The position numbers were made by a program, and so were the translations under genes. Source: Candidatus Tectimicrobiota bacterium (GTDB lineage: Bacteria; Tectomicrobia; Entotheonellia; Entotheonellales; Entotheonellaceae). From it: 64,000 nt of DNA. The notes below the pieces were generated by a model. That model worked only from the letters and a program-made list of their open reading frames with translations. It was not told the origin of the DNA and searched no databases. Positions 53,417 through 61,844 of this stretch are shown piece after piece; within the stretch, counting starts at the first letter, position 1; every line of letters starts with the position of its first letter. The DNA is taken from the NCBI GenBank assembly GCA_026005175.1, contig BPKO01000010.1, positions 94,344-158,343 on the forward strand, read 5' to 3'.

Positions 53417-53433
53417 GGACCGCGGGGGCCAGG

Positions 53434-54648
53434 ATGCGCGACGCCGCGGCACGGCGCGACCTCCGCCAGCGCCGGGGGTTTATCCTGGGCAGCATGACTG
53501 CCAGCCACGCGGGGTTTCACGCCTTCCGCCAGAGCCTGTGGGTGATGCTGCCCCACGTGCGGGACACCCTGGCCCTCTCTGACGTGCAGGCGGCGGCCCT
53601 GGCCACGGCGCAGGAGCTGGCCGCCGGGGCCGTTGACCTCCCCGGCGGCGTGCTCATGGACTTCTTGCGGCGCTTTTGGGGGCTCATCATGGCGGTGTGC
53701 ACGGGCTGCTTTGGCCTGGGATGGCTGCTCCTCGGCCTGGCCCCCACTTATCCCCTGCTGCTGCTGGGCATGGCGGTGGTGGCAGCTTCCGCCTCCCTGT
53801 GGCACCTGCCGGCCATGGCGGCGCTGTCGCACCGCTTTGCCGAGCGCCGCGGCTTTGCCCTCTCGGTGCACGGCATGGGCGGAAACGTCGGCGACATCCT
53901 TGGGCCTTCGCTCACCGGCCTGCTGCTGGCGATTTTGAGCTGGCGCGGCATCCTCAGCATCTATGCTGTTCTGCCGCTGCTGGCCACGGGCCTGGTTTTC
54001 TGGGCCTTTCGCCACATCGGCACGGACGACGGCGCCGGAGAGCCGCTTTCGCCGGCGCAGCAGCTGGCCTACACGCGGCAGATGCTCACCAATCGCACCT
54101 TCTGGGGCCTCGTCGGGGTGGCCGGACTGCGGGGCATGGCGTTCGTGGCGTTTACCGTCATGCTGGCGCTCTACACCAAGGACGTGCTCGGCCTGCCCGA
54201 CAGCACACGGGGTTTTTACTTTGGTCTGCTGCACCTGGTGGGGCTGGGAGCTTCCCCACTGCTCGGGCATCTCTCAGACCGCTGGGGCCGCAAGGTGGTG
54301 CTCGTTCCCGGCTTGCTCACCCTGGCAGCGGGCACGCTGTTGCTCGTGTGGGTCGGCGAGGGCGTCCCGCTGGTGGTGCTGCTTGCCGTTCTTGGCATCT
54401 TTCTTTACAGCGATCAGCCCATTCTCACCGCCGCCGCCCTCGACGTCGTCGGCCGCCAAGTAACCACCAGCGCCATCGGCCTGGTGTCGTTTTCGCGCCT
54501 GCTCCTGAGCGCTCCCTCGCCGGCCCTCGCCGGCTGGCTGTACGACCCAGCGGCAGCCCACGTGGTGTTTGCATACATCGCCGGTCTTTTCGGCCTTGCC
54601 GCCCTGGCCCTGCTCCTTTTGCCCCTGCCGTCTCCCAGCGCACGGTGA
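53434..54648 (+). CDS. MFS transporter (12 helices)
   Basis: The 404-residue membrane protein has twelve helices and MFS features: loop GVLMDFLRRFWGLI after helix 2, GMGGNVGDILGPSLTG in helix 5 and GHLSDRWGRKVVLVPG (motif A repeat) between helices 8 and 9. It begins at ATG 53434, 17 bases after the NIPSNAP stop, and its TGA overlaps the next start as TGATG. I cannot assign a substrate; organic-acid carriers in this branch are common. Confidence 0.87.
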   Translation: MRDAAARRDLRQRRGFILGSMTASHAGFHAFRQSLWVMLPHVRDTLALSDVQAAALATAQELAAGAVDLPGGVLMDFLRRFWGLIMAVCTGCFGLGWLLLGLAPTYPLLLLGMAVVAASASLWHLPAMAALSHRFAERRGFALSVHGMGGNVGDILGPSLTGLLLAILSWRGILSIYAVLPLLATGLVFWAFRHIGTDDGAGEPLSPAQQLAYTRQMLTNRTFWGLVGVAGLRGMAFVAFTVMLALYTKDVLGLPDSTRGFYFGLLHLVGLGASPLLGHLSDRWGRKVVLVPGLLTLAAGTLLLVWVGEGVPLVVLLAVLGIFLYSDQPILTAAALDVVGRQVTTSAIGLVSFSRLLLSAPSPALAGWLYDPAAAHVVFAYIAGLFGLAALALLLLPLPSPSAR

Positions 54649-55790
54649 TGGCCGGAAAAAAGTTCTCTGACCCCATTTTGGTTCGCCCGGTGCGCTCGCG
54701 CCGTGAGCGGCGGCGTTTCATCACGTTTCCCTGGCGCCTCTACGGGGCCGATCCCCACTGGGTGCCGCCCCTCATCGGCGAGCGCCTTCGCTTTTTCGAT
54801 CCCGCCCGTAACCCTTTCTTTGCCGCCAATCCCCACCAGCTCTTTCTGGCCTACCGCGGCCAGCAGGTGGTGGGGCGCATTGCCGCCATCCACAACCTGG
54901 CCCACAACCGCTATCACCAGGATCGGGCCGGCTTCTTCGGCTTTCTTGAGGCCATCAACGAGGCCAGCGTCTTCCAGGCCCTCCTCGACACCGCCCAGGC
55001 CTGGCTGCGCGCCTGCGGCTGCGACCGCATGCTGGGCCCCATGAACCCCAGCACCAACGACGAGGTGGGGTTTCTCCTCGAGGGCTACGACCGCCCCCCC
55101 TGCTTTCTGATGCCCTACAATCCCCCGTACTACATCGAGCGCATGGAAGCGCTGGGCTACGCCAAGGCCAAGGACCTCTACGCCTACTACCTCGACGAGG
55201 CCACCCTGGCCGTCAGCCCCAAGCTGGAGCGGGTGTGCGCGGCGCTGGCCCAGCGCTATCCCCTGCAGCTGCGCCCCGTTGAGCTGCGCCGCTTCCAGGA
55301 GGAACTGGAGATAGTGCGCGACATCTACAACAACGCCTGGGCCCGCAACTGGGGCTTCGTGCCCATGACGCCGCAGGAGTTTGACTTCGTCGCCCGCGAC
55401 TTCAAGCGCCTCGTCCACCCGCAGCTGGCCCTCATCGGCCAGTACCAGGGCAAGGCGGTGGGCTTTCTGCTTGCCCTGCCCAACTACAACGAAGTGCTGA
55501 TTCGCCTCCGCAGCGGCCGCCTCTTCCCCCTGGGCCTGTTTAAGTTCCTGTGGCACCGGCGCCGCATCCGCGGCATCCGGGTGATCACCTTAGGTATCAA
55601 GCGCGAGTACCAGGCCTTGGGCTTTGGCGCCCTCTTTTACCGCGAGGTCATCCAGCGCGCCCGCCAGGCTGGCTTTACCTGGGCCGAGCTGTCCTGGGTG
55701 CTGGAAGACAACACGCTCATGAACAAAGCGGCTCAGCTGCTGGGGGCACGGCTCTACAAGCGCTACCGCATTTACGAAACGGCGCTGTAA
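54648..55790 (+). CDS. GNAT-like acyltransferase-fold protein (YghO-like)
   Basis: The 380-residue protein is predicted to have two N-acyltransferase-like halves. Typical sequences are FITFPWRLYGADPHWVPPLIGE, MLGPMNPSTNDEVGFLLEGYD, and the acetyl-CoA-loop-like RVITLGIKREYQALGFGALFY. This arrangement is frequent in environmental bacteria and resembles E. coli YghO; no function is established. Start ATG 54648 shares a base with the stop of the MFS gene, so they are translationally coupled. It ends one base before the convergent amidase. Confidence 0.72.
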   Translation: MAGKKFSDPILVRPVRSRRERRRFITFPWRLYGADPHWVPPLIGERLRFFDPARNPFFAANPHQLFLAYRGQQVVGRIAAIHNLAHNRYHQDRAGFFGFLEAINEASVFQALLDTAQAWLRACGCDRMLGPMNPSTNDEVGFLLEGYDRPPCFLMPYNPPYYIERMEALGYAKAKDLYAYYLDEATLAVSPKLERVCAALAQRYPLQLRPVELRRFQEELEIVRDIYNNAWARNWGFVPMTPQEFDFVARDFKRLVHPQLALIGQYQGKAVGFLLALPNYNEVLIRLRSGRLFPLGLFKFLWHRRRIRGIRVITLGIKREYQALGFGALFYREVIQRARQAGFTWAELSWVLEDNTLMNKAAQLLGARLYKRYRIYETAL

Positions 55791-55791
55791 G

Positions 55792-57225
55792 TCACCCGCC
55801 GCACCACCCCAGATCGGGATGGTGCCGGTGCCAGGCGGTGGCCTGCTCGTAGGCATAGCCCACGCGCAGCACCGTGGCCTCGTCGCCGGCTTTGCCCATA
55901 ATCATTAGCCCAATGGGCAGCCCCTTGGCGGTAAGGCCGCAGGGCACGCTGAGGGCACACAGACCCAGCATGTTGGCCACGCGCGTGTTGCGCGAGTAGC
56001 GCGGGTTCCACGCTTGGTAAGTCTCGAGCGAAGCATCAACTTCCGCCACCGGCCGCGCTGGCACCGCGGTGGTGGGCGCCAGCAAGGCGTCGATGTCGCG
56101 CAGCGCCTCCTGCGCCTTGACCTTGAGCGCCTCGTGGGCGCGCAAGGCCTGTAGGTAGTCCGCGGCGCTGGCCGCTTTGCCGGCCAGGATGCGGTACTGG
56201 ACGACAGGGTCGTAGGCCTCAAAACGCTCTCCCAGGCGCTCGTGGTGCACCACGTAAGCCTCGGCCAGGCTGAGCAGGCCGCGGGCGTTGGCTTCCAGGG
56301 CTTCCGCAGCCAGCGCAAAGGGACGGCGGTCGACGTGGGCCCCAAGGTCGGCCAGCACTTCGCCGGCGGCGCGCACCGCGGCGGCCAGCTCGGGGTCAAC
56401 GTCCTCCCACAGCACGCCCTCGGCCAGTACCAGCCGCAAGCCGCGCACCCCGTCTTTGAGCCCGGCCAGCACGTCCTGCAGCGGCGCACCGTGGGTGGTG
56501 GCATCGGCCGGGTCAGGGCCGCGCAGGGCCTGGTAGACGAGGGCAGCATCTTCGACGCTGCGCGCCAGCGGCCCTACCGAGTCGAGGGTCCAGCTCAGGG
56601 GGAAGACGCCGGCGCGGCTGACCTGCCCCATACTGGGCTTCAATCCCACTACTCCGCACAGCGCGGCGGGAATGCGCACCGAGCCCCCGGTGTCGGTGCC
56701 CAGCGCCACCGGCACCAGGCCGGCCGCCACCGCTACCCCGGAGCCACTGCTCGAGCCGCCGGGCACGTGCGGCGTGGGATGCCAGGGGTTGTGCGGCGTG
56801 CCGTGGTGGTGGTTGATGCCCGGTGCCCCCAAAGCAAACTGCACGGTGTGGACTTTGCCCAGCAGCACCATGCCCGCTTGCTGCAAGCGGCGCACCACGG
56901 TGGCGTCGGCACTGGCCACGTGGTCGCGCAACAAGTCGGAACCGGCAGTGGTAGGCAGGCCCTGCACGTCGATGATGTCCTTGACGGCAAAGGGCAGGCC
57001 GTGTAGCGGCCCGAGGTCCACGCCGGCGCGTAGCGCCCGCTCGGCGGCGTGCGCGGCGTCCAGGGCGCGCTGGCGCGTCACCAGGCGAAAGGCGTGCAGG
57101 GTGCCATCAAGGGCCTCGATGCGGGCCAGCAAGTGCTCTACCAGCGCCACCGGCGACAGCGTGCCGCGGCGCAGCTGTGGGGCCAGCTCAGCAAGGGTTT
57201 GCCAGTGCAGCGCCGTGTCGGTCAT
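55792..57225 (-). CDS. Amidase (amidase-signature family)
   Basis: The 477-residue hydrolase has the full Ser-cisSer-Lys machinery: Lys82 (FAVKDIID), the GGSSSGS loop with cis-Ser about 158-159, and nucleophile Ser182 in GTDTGGSVRIP. It is of the amidase/AtzF-GatA-like signature family and cleaves an amide to acid and ammonia. ATG 57225 follows CTGGGAGGTCCGATC; ten further upstream codons are possible but lack a ribosome site. It adds to the amide-processing theme of the window (nitrilase, D-aminoacylase). Confidence 0.9.
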   Translation of the reverse strand: MTDTALHWQTLAELAPQLRRGTLSPVALVEHLLARIEALDGTLHAFRLVTRQRALDAAHAAERALRAGVDLGPLHGLPFAVKDIIDVQGLPTTAGSDLLRDHVASADATVVRRLQQAGMVLLGKVHTVQFALGAPGINHHHGTPHNPWHPTPHVPGGSSSGSGVAVAAGLVPVALGTDTGGSVRIPAALCGVVGLKPSMGQVSRAGVFPLSWTLDSVGPLARSVEDAALVYQALRGPDPADATTHGAPLQDVLAGLKDGVRGLRLVLAEGVLWEDVDPELAAAVRAAGEVLADLGAHVDRRPFALAAEALEANARGLLSLAEAYVVHHERLGERFEAYDPVVQYRILAGKAASAADYLQALRAHEALKVKAQEALRDIDALLAPTTAVPARPVAEVDASLETYQAWNPRYSRNTRVANMLGLCALSVPCGLTAKGLPIGLMIMGKAGDEATVLRVGYAYEQATAWHRHHPDLGWCGG

Positions 57226-57304
57226 GATCGGACCTCCCAGGTCAGAGGGGTTCATCGCATCGTGCCGCGCCTGCTGGCGCAGGGCAAGCCCACCACGCCG
57301 GGCA

Positions 57305-57334
57305 TTGCCCGCCAGCTGGGAAATCCACTACAAT
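57305..57334 (+). promoter_or_regulatory. Putative sigma70 promoter for cinA-like gene
   Basis: TTGCCC at 57305-57310 and TACAAT at 57329-57334 are 18 bases apart; the -10 lies 45 bases ahead of ATG 57380 in the divergent gap. Confidence 0.45.
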
Positions 57335-57379
57335 GCAGGCGGCATTTCTCCGTAGGCCATCAGCGAGAGTAGAGGAACG

Positions 57380-58657
57380 ATGCGTATCGAAATCATCTGT
57401 ACCGGCGACGAGGTGTTGAGCGGCAAAATCGTCAACACCAACTTTAGCTACATGAGCCAGAAGCTCGAGGAAGTGGGCCTCTCGGTGCGCTGGGAAACCA
57501 CCGTGGGCGACAACCGCGAGGACCTGCTGCTGGCCTTCCAGCTGGCAGGGCAGCGCGCCGACGCGGTGATCGTCAACGGTGGCCTGGGGCCGACGGTAGA
57601 CGACTTGTCGCAGGAAGTGGCTGCGCAAGCGGCGGGCGTCGAGCTGGTGCTCAACGAGACGTGGCTGGCGCGCATGGAGGAGTTTTTCCGCCGCCGCAGC
57701 CGCGTCATGCCGCCCAACAACCGCAAGCAGGCCATGCTTCCTGCCGGCGCCGAGCTCATCGACAACCCCATCGGCACCGCCTGCGGCTTTGCCCTCGACA
57801 TCGGCAAGGCGCGCTTTTACTTCACGCCGGGCGTGCCGCGGGAGCTGCGCCGCATGTTCGAGGAGCAGATCATCCCGCGCCTGCTGGCGCGCAGCGGCCA
57901 GCAGACGGCCATTTTCCTCAAGCGCTTCCACTCCTACGGCTTGGGTGAGTCGCACGTCGATGCCCTGCTCAAAGGGGTCGAGGCGCTGGTGCCCGATGGC
58001 AGCGTCAAGCTGGGCTTCCGCGCCCACTACCCGCAGCTGGAAACCAAACTTACCGTGCGCGGCAAGGACCGCGCCGACATCGAGGCCAAGTTGGCGCCGG
58101 TGGTGCAGGAAGTGCGGCGGCGCCTGGGCAACTTCATCGTCGCCGAGGACGACGACACCCTCGAAGGCGTGGTGCTGGCGCAGCTGCAAAAGCGGCAGGC
58201 CTCGCTGGCTATCGTGGAGACGTTCACCGGCGGCCAGATTGCAGCGCGCTTGGTCCCCTTGCCTGGCGCCGAGGCGGTGCTGCGCCGGGGCACCGTGGCC
58301 CGTACCCTGGGCGATGTCTACCGCGCCGTGGGGCTGGCCGAGCCGCCTCCCGAGACCCTTACCCCGGAAGTGGCGGCCCGCGTGGCCACCGCGGCCCGCC
58401 AGCAAAGCGAGACCTCGCTCGCCCTGGCGGTGCTGGTGGAAGTCGACGCCGGCGAGGACCGCATCGACTTGGGCGGCACCCTCTGCCTGGCCATCGCCAC
58501 TGCCGACACCGTGGCCACGCGCCGCAGCCGTATCGTTGGCGGCCGCGAGTGGGTACGCCTGGGGGCCGTGGAAATGGGCCTCGATTGCCTGCGCCGCTTC
58601 CTCCTGGGCATGCCGCTGCACGAGCGCATCGACTTCGAGCGGGTCGAAAGCGCCTAG
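57380..58657 (+). CDS. cinA: CinA-like protein with altered C-terminal deamidase domain
   Basis: The 425-residue protein has the N-terminal MoaB-like/COG1058 domain (MRIEIICTGDEVLSGKIVNT; NGGLGPTVDD; TPGVPRELRRMF), expected to hydrolyse ADP-ribose-type or related nucleotides. The C-terminal half (about 260-425) corresponds to nicotinamide-mononucleotide deamidase, but the catalytic ESCTGG motif reads ETFTGG, and the following GG...Y-x-N-x-x-K region is RRGTVARTLGDVY. So the deamidase part has probably lost or changed activity. ATG 57380 follows AGAGTAGAGGAACG. Its stop overlaps the convergent esterase stop as CTAG. Confidence 0.85.
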   Translation: MRIEIICTGDEVLSGKIVNTNFSYMSQKLEEVGLSVRWETTVGDNREDLLLAFQLAGQRADAVIVNGGLGPTVDDLSQEVAAQAAGVELVLNETWLARMEEFFRRRSRVMPPNNRKQAMLPAGAELIDNPIGTACGFALDIGKARFYFTPGVPRELRRMFEEQIIPRLLARSGQQTAIFLKRFHSYGLGESHVDALLKGVEALVPDGSVKLGFRAHYPQLETKLTVRGKDRADIEAKLAPVVQEVRRRLGNFIVAEDDDTLEGVVLAQLQKRQASLAIVETFTGGQIAARLVPLPGAEAVLRRGTVARTLGDVYRAVGLAEPPPETLTPEVAARVATAARQQSETSLALAVLVEVDAGEDRIDLGGTLCLAIATADTVATRRSRIVGGREWVRLGAVEMGLDCLRRFLLGMPLHERIDFERVESA

Positions 58658-59598
58658 ACGGGCCGCGCTGCCGCGGTGGCAAAGGCCTGGCGCAGGGCGG
58701 CGCTGGCCTCGGCCAGCGCTTCTTTGCCCTTGTCGAGCAGCTCGGGCATGGCAAAGAAGCCGTGGATCATGCCCTCGTAGCAGCGGTAAGCGGTGGGCAC
58801 CCCTGCCTCCTGCAGCCGCCGGGCGTAGGCCTCCCCCTCGTCGCACAGGGGATCGCACTCGGCGGTGATCACCAGCGCCGGCGGCAGGCCGCGCAGGTCT
58901 GAGGCGAGCAGCGGCGCGGCGTAGGGGTGCTGCGCCTCTTCGGGGCGGTTGAGGTATTGGTCCCAGTACCAGCGCATGGTGTCGCGCAGCAGCAAGTAGC
59001 CCTCGGCGTAGCGCTGGTAAGAAGCGGTCTCGAAGTGGCGCGCCGTCACCGGGTAGACGAGGAGCTGGAAGACGAGCGACGGCGTGCCGCGGTCGCGCGC
59101 CATGAGGGCCACCACCGTGGCCAAGTTGCCCCCGGCGCTGTCGCCGCCCACGGCGATTCTCTCCGCCTCGCCGCCGATTTCCGCGGCATGCTGCGCCACC
59201 CAGCACGTGGCGGCGTAGCAGTCCTCGGCCGCGGCGGGAAATTTGGCCTCCGGGGCCAGGCGGTAGTCCACCGAGACCACCACGCACCCCGCCCCCACAC
59301 ACAGGTGGCGCGCGGTGGGATCGGCGGTGTCGAGGTCGCCTACCACCCAGCCGCCACCATGGAACCACATGAGCACGGGGAACGGCCCGCGGCCAGGCGG
59401 GGTGTAGAGGCGCACCGGCAGCGGGCCTGCCGGCCCTGGAAGCAGGCGCGTTTCGACCTTGGCCACGTCCGGGCCGGCGGCGCGCGGCCGTGCTTTCATG
59501 TTGCGGCGAGCCTCTTCCGGGGTGACGGTGTGCGCCGGCGGCAGCCCGAGGGCAGCGAGCTGCTCAAGCACCTGGCGGGCTTGCGGATCAAGCGGCAT
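58654..59598 (-). CDS. Alpha/beta hydrolase of the hormone-sensitive lipase (HSL) family
   Basis: The 314-residue esterase has the HSL signature: oxyanion motif FHGGGW at 79-84, nucleophile Ser154 in GGDSAGGN, Asp249 in TAECDPLCDEG and His279 in MIHGFF. It hydrolyses short acyl esters; relatives occur in degradative and xenobiotic contexts. ATG 59598 follows GTTGAGGAGACACCCG. The very long upstream open frame is a composition artefact. It is convergent with cinA and divergent from the RRM gene region. Confidence 0.9.
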   Translation of the reverse strand: MPLDPQARQVLEQLAALGLPPAHTVTPEEARRNMKARPRAAGPDVAKVETRLLPGPAGPLPVRLYTPPGRGPFPVLMWFHGGGWVVGDLDTADPTARHLCVGAGCVVVSVDYRLAPEAKFPAAAEDCYAATCWVAQHAAEIGGEAERIAVGGDSAGGNLATVVALMARDRGTPSLVFQLLVYPVTARHFETASYQRYAEGYLLLRDTMRWYWDQYLNRPEEAQHPYAAPLLASDLRGLPPALVITAECDPLCDEGEAYARRLQEAGVPTAYRCYEGMIHGFFAMPELLDKGKEALAEASAALRQAFATAAARPV

Positions 59599-59710
59599 CG
59601 GGTGTCTCCTCAACTTGAGGGGAGCGACGAACACGCCCCTCAGCATAGGGCGCCGGCAACGCCAGGTCAAGGCAGCAAGAGGCGCGAGACAACCACCCCC
59701 AGCCAGGGAG

Positions 59711-59739
59711 TTGACAGGGCCACGGGCGCGGGATATGAT
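59711..59739 (+). promoter_or_regulatory. Near-consensus sigma70 promoter with long leader for the RRM gene
   Basis: TTGACA at 59711-59716 and TATGAT at 59734-59739 are exactly 17 bases apart, the best promoter match in the window. The inferred transcript would start near 59746 and have a 5' leader of about 180 bases before ATG 59926. The rest of the 59599-59925 gap holds no gene. Long leaders on cold-inducible RNA-binding protein genes can be regulatory. Confidence 0.6.
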
Positions 59740-59925
59740 TGCCTCGCCACTTCGGTGAGCAATGCTCGAAAAGGCTTTAGCAACCGCTATGTGAGGTCTG
59801 TCTCGCCCTCGTGCCCCTTCCCGAAGGACCAGCCGTGACGTCTCTGTTCTGCCTGTTCTTTCCTGCTCCTTCTGCGGTCGTGCGCCCGGGGCTGCTGGCA
59901 ACCCGCATAGCGTCAGGAGGAGCAT

Positions 59926-60216
59926 ATGGGAAAGAACATTTATGTCGGGGGCTTGCCCTATTCGGTCACCGAGGACCAGCTGCGGGAGCTCTTTTCCCCG
60001 TATGGGGTGGTCGACGCCGTGCGCGTGATCACCGACCGCGCCACCGGGCAGTCGCGCGGCTTTGGCTTTGTCGAAATGCGCACCGAGGCCGAAGCCCAGC
60101 AGGCCATCAAGGCCCTCAATGGCTCGCAGCTGCAGGGACGCCGGCTGGTGGTCAACGAAGCCCGGCCACAAGAGAAGCGCCCTGGGGATAACCGCGGCGG
60201 CCGCCGGCGCTACTAA
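59926..60216 (+). CDS. RRM-type RNA-binding protein
   Basis: The 96-residue protein is a single RNA-recognition motif of the kind found in cyanobacteria and many Gram-negative bacteria (Rbp/glycine-rich type). RNP2 is IYVGGL at 5-10 and RNP1 RGFGFVEM at 44-51, with both aromatic RNA-stacking positions present. A short Arg/Gly tail (DNRGGRRRY) follows. ATG 59926 has GGAGGAGCAT ahead. Such proteins bind single-stranded RNA and are often cold- or stress-induced. Confidence 0.95.
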   Translation: MGKNIYVGGLPYSVTEDQLRELFSPYGVVDAVRVITDRATGQSRGFGFVEMRTEAEAQQAIKALNGSQLQGRRLVVNEARPQEKRPGDNRGGRRRY

Positions 60217-60222
60217 CGCAGC

Positions 60223-60252
60223 GGGAGGGGCGCCCCGCAGGGGGCCCCTCCC
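60223..60252. terminator. Strong GC hairpin between convergent RRM and glycosyltransferase genes
   Basis: GGGAGGGG at 60223-60230 pairs with CCCCTCCC at 60245-60252, with further pairing inside. It starts six bases after the RRM stop and lies 11 bases from the opposing stop. No T-run follows, so termination efficiency is uncertain; it could serve both strands. Confidence 0.5.
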
Positions 60253-60263
60253 AGAAGAGGGTG

Positions 60264-61526
60264 CTAGGCTGCGGCGCGCTCGGGATGAGGAGCAAGGAGG
60301 CGCAGGCGCGGCAGCAAAACGCCCCGCAGCAAGGTGGGCCAGGCGTACTGCAAGGCGGTGCGGCGGCCGGCACGCCGCAGGGCCTGCTCCTGCCGGGGGT
60401 TGGCCCGCAAGGCGGCAAACAGCTCCAGAAACTCCACGGGATCGGCAGTCTCTAGCACCAAGGCGTTGCGGCCCGGTTGCGCATAATCTTCGCCGGTGCA
60501 GCCGGTGCAGGCCACGCCGCCCACCGCCATGGTTTCCAGTCCTACCAGGCCAAAGGGTTCGTGACGGCTGTTGGCCAAGACGGCATCGCTGCCCTGGAAG
60601 AGCACCCGCCGGCTGTCGGGGTCGAGGTGTGAACGCACGCTAAGGACGTCGACGTCCTCGGTCTCGGCCACCAGCTGGAGCAGCCCGCCCACCCCGGGGT
60701 GCGTGGCGCTGCGCTCCACCACCCGCAGTCCGGCGTCGCGAGCCGCGGCCAGCACCTCGGCACCGTAGGGCTCAACGCCGCCGCGCGCCACCAGAAGCGG
60801 CCGCCAGCCCTGGCGCTTCAGCTCGGCCACAATGGCCACCGCCAGCAGCCAGTGCTTTTCGGGGTCCCAGCGCGCCACTTTGCTGAGCACCACCCGGTTT
60901 CCGACTTGGCTGCGGAAGGCGAGCACCGCTTCGCGCCTGGGCAAGCGCAAGGCGGCACTGGCCAGCCCGTTGGGAATCACGAGAGGATCGACGCCCAGCG
61001 GGCGCATCAGATGCTTCATGTAGCGGCTCACCGTGGTAATGGTGGCGGCCGCCGCCAGGCGCCGCCAGTCAATGCGCTCAAAGCCAAAGGTGTTGTTGGC
61101 GTTCCACAGCACCGCCACCTGCGGGCGGCAACCCTGCTCGTGCAGCAAGGCGTCCAGATGCAGCACCGCCTCCACCGTGTGCCACTCCTCGGCCAGCACC
61201 ACGGCGCGACCGCCGCGCTGTAAGTGTGCGGCCAGCACCTCCCGCCACAGAAACGGCGGCAAGGAAGCCGTATAGTCGGCACGCTTGCCCTCTTCTCCGT
61301 CGTAGACACCGGCTGCATGGTAGCGGCTGATCCACTGGCACCAGCGGTGAAGCACCAGGCGTCCCCGGCGCTCGTGCCCGGGCAGGGCCGGATCGCCAAT
61401 GAACCAGAGGTGCGTCTCAAAGCCGGCGGCGGCAAGGGCCTCAGTAAGCCCGGTGACGCGGCTGGCCAGGCCACCGGCATAGCTATAGGGATCAGGCCCT
61501 TCAAACGAGAGCACGTGAAATTGCAC
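60264..61526 (-). CDS. Glycosyltransferase family 4-like protein
   Basis: The 420-residue GT-B fold enzyme has the N-terminal glycine-rich acceptor region (DPYSYAGGLASRVTGLTEAL), a hinge with IPNGLASAALRLP, and the C-terminal nucleotide-sugar site ANSRHEPFGLVGLETMAVGG (the E-x7-E motif, EPFGLVGLE). It transfers a sugar, perhaps to trehalose-, sucrose- or exopolysaccharide-type acceptors. I prefer GTG 61526 (MQFHVLSFEGPD) because GGAGG lies five bases ahead; GTG 61538 overlaps this ribosome site. No other glycan gene adjoins. Confidence 0.85.
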   Translation of the reverse strand: MQFHVLSFEGPDPYSYAGGLASRVTGLTEALAAAGFETHLWFIGDPALPGHERRGRLVLHRWCQWISRYHAAGVYDGEEGKRADYTASLPPFLWREVLAAHLQRGGRAVVLAEEWHTVEAVLHLDALLHEQGCRPQVAVLWNANNTFGFERIDWRRLAAAATITTVSRYMKHLMRPLGVDPLVIPNGLASAALRLPRREAVLAFRSQVGNRVVLSKVARWDPEKHWLLAVAIVAELKRQGWRPLLVARGGVEPYGAEVLAAARDAGLRVVERSATHPGVGGLLQLVAETEDVDVLSVRSHLDPDSRRVLFQGSDAVLANSRHEPFGLVGLETMAVGGVACTGCTGEDYAQPGRNALVLETADPVEFLELFAALRANPRQEQALRRAGRRTALQYAWPTLLRGVLLPRLRLLAPHPERAAA

Positions 61527-61844
61527 GCTCGCCTCCACACCAAAACTCCTTACTTCAGACTGCTGCCGCTTATAGCAAGGGGATCAACGTCGCGTGCGGT
61601 TCGAGCGGACAGGCTCCCGGGGAGTGGCACTGCCCCTCCCACGGCTCACCCGTGCAGGACTGTCGGCAGGATACAAAACCGGCGCTGCCACGACGCGCGG
61701 TCATGGTCAAGGCACCTGGCCTGTCTTGGGAACTGCCCGGCTTCCCGTCCCTCTCTTCCGGTTACTTCTGTGGATAAAGAGTATAGGACGGCGACACGGA
61801 TTGTGCCAGGGGATTTTCTGCGCCGCCGGGTGCCGCAGCGGACA
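61527..61844. other. Intergenic region, no gene seen
   Basis: The 318 bases between the glycosyltransferase start and the SDR stop contain no convincing reading frame, RNA gene or terminator. The promoter of the glycosyltransferase should be here; a TATAAG box near 61575 on the minus strand lacks a good -35 partner. Confidence 0.5.

Noticed and set aside
53434-55790. Single long plus-strand frame (53676-55790) as one 704-residue fusion protein
   Set aside because: Its first 320 codons are an off-frame reading of the MFS gene; only the part from ATG 54648 is family-like.
57242-59368. 708-codon minus-strand frame opposite cinA and through the esterase
   Set aside because: It reads the reverse of cinA and a wrong frame of the esterase; the two real genes have full motifs and ribosome sites.
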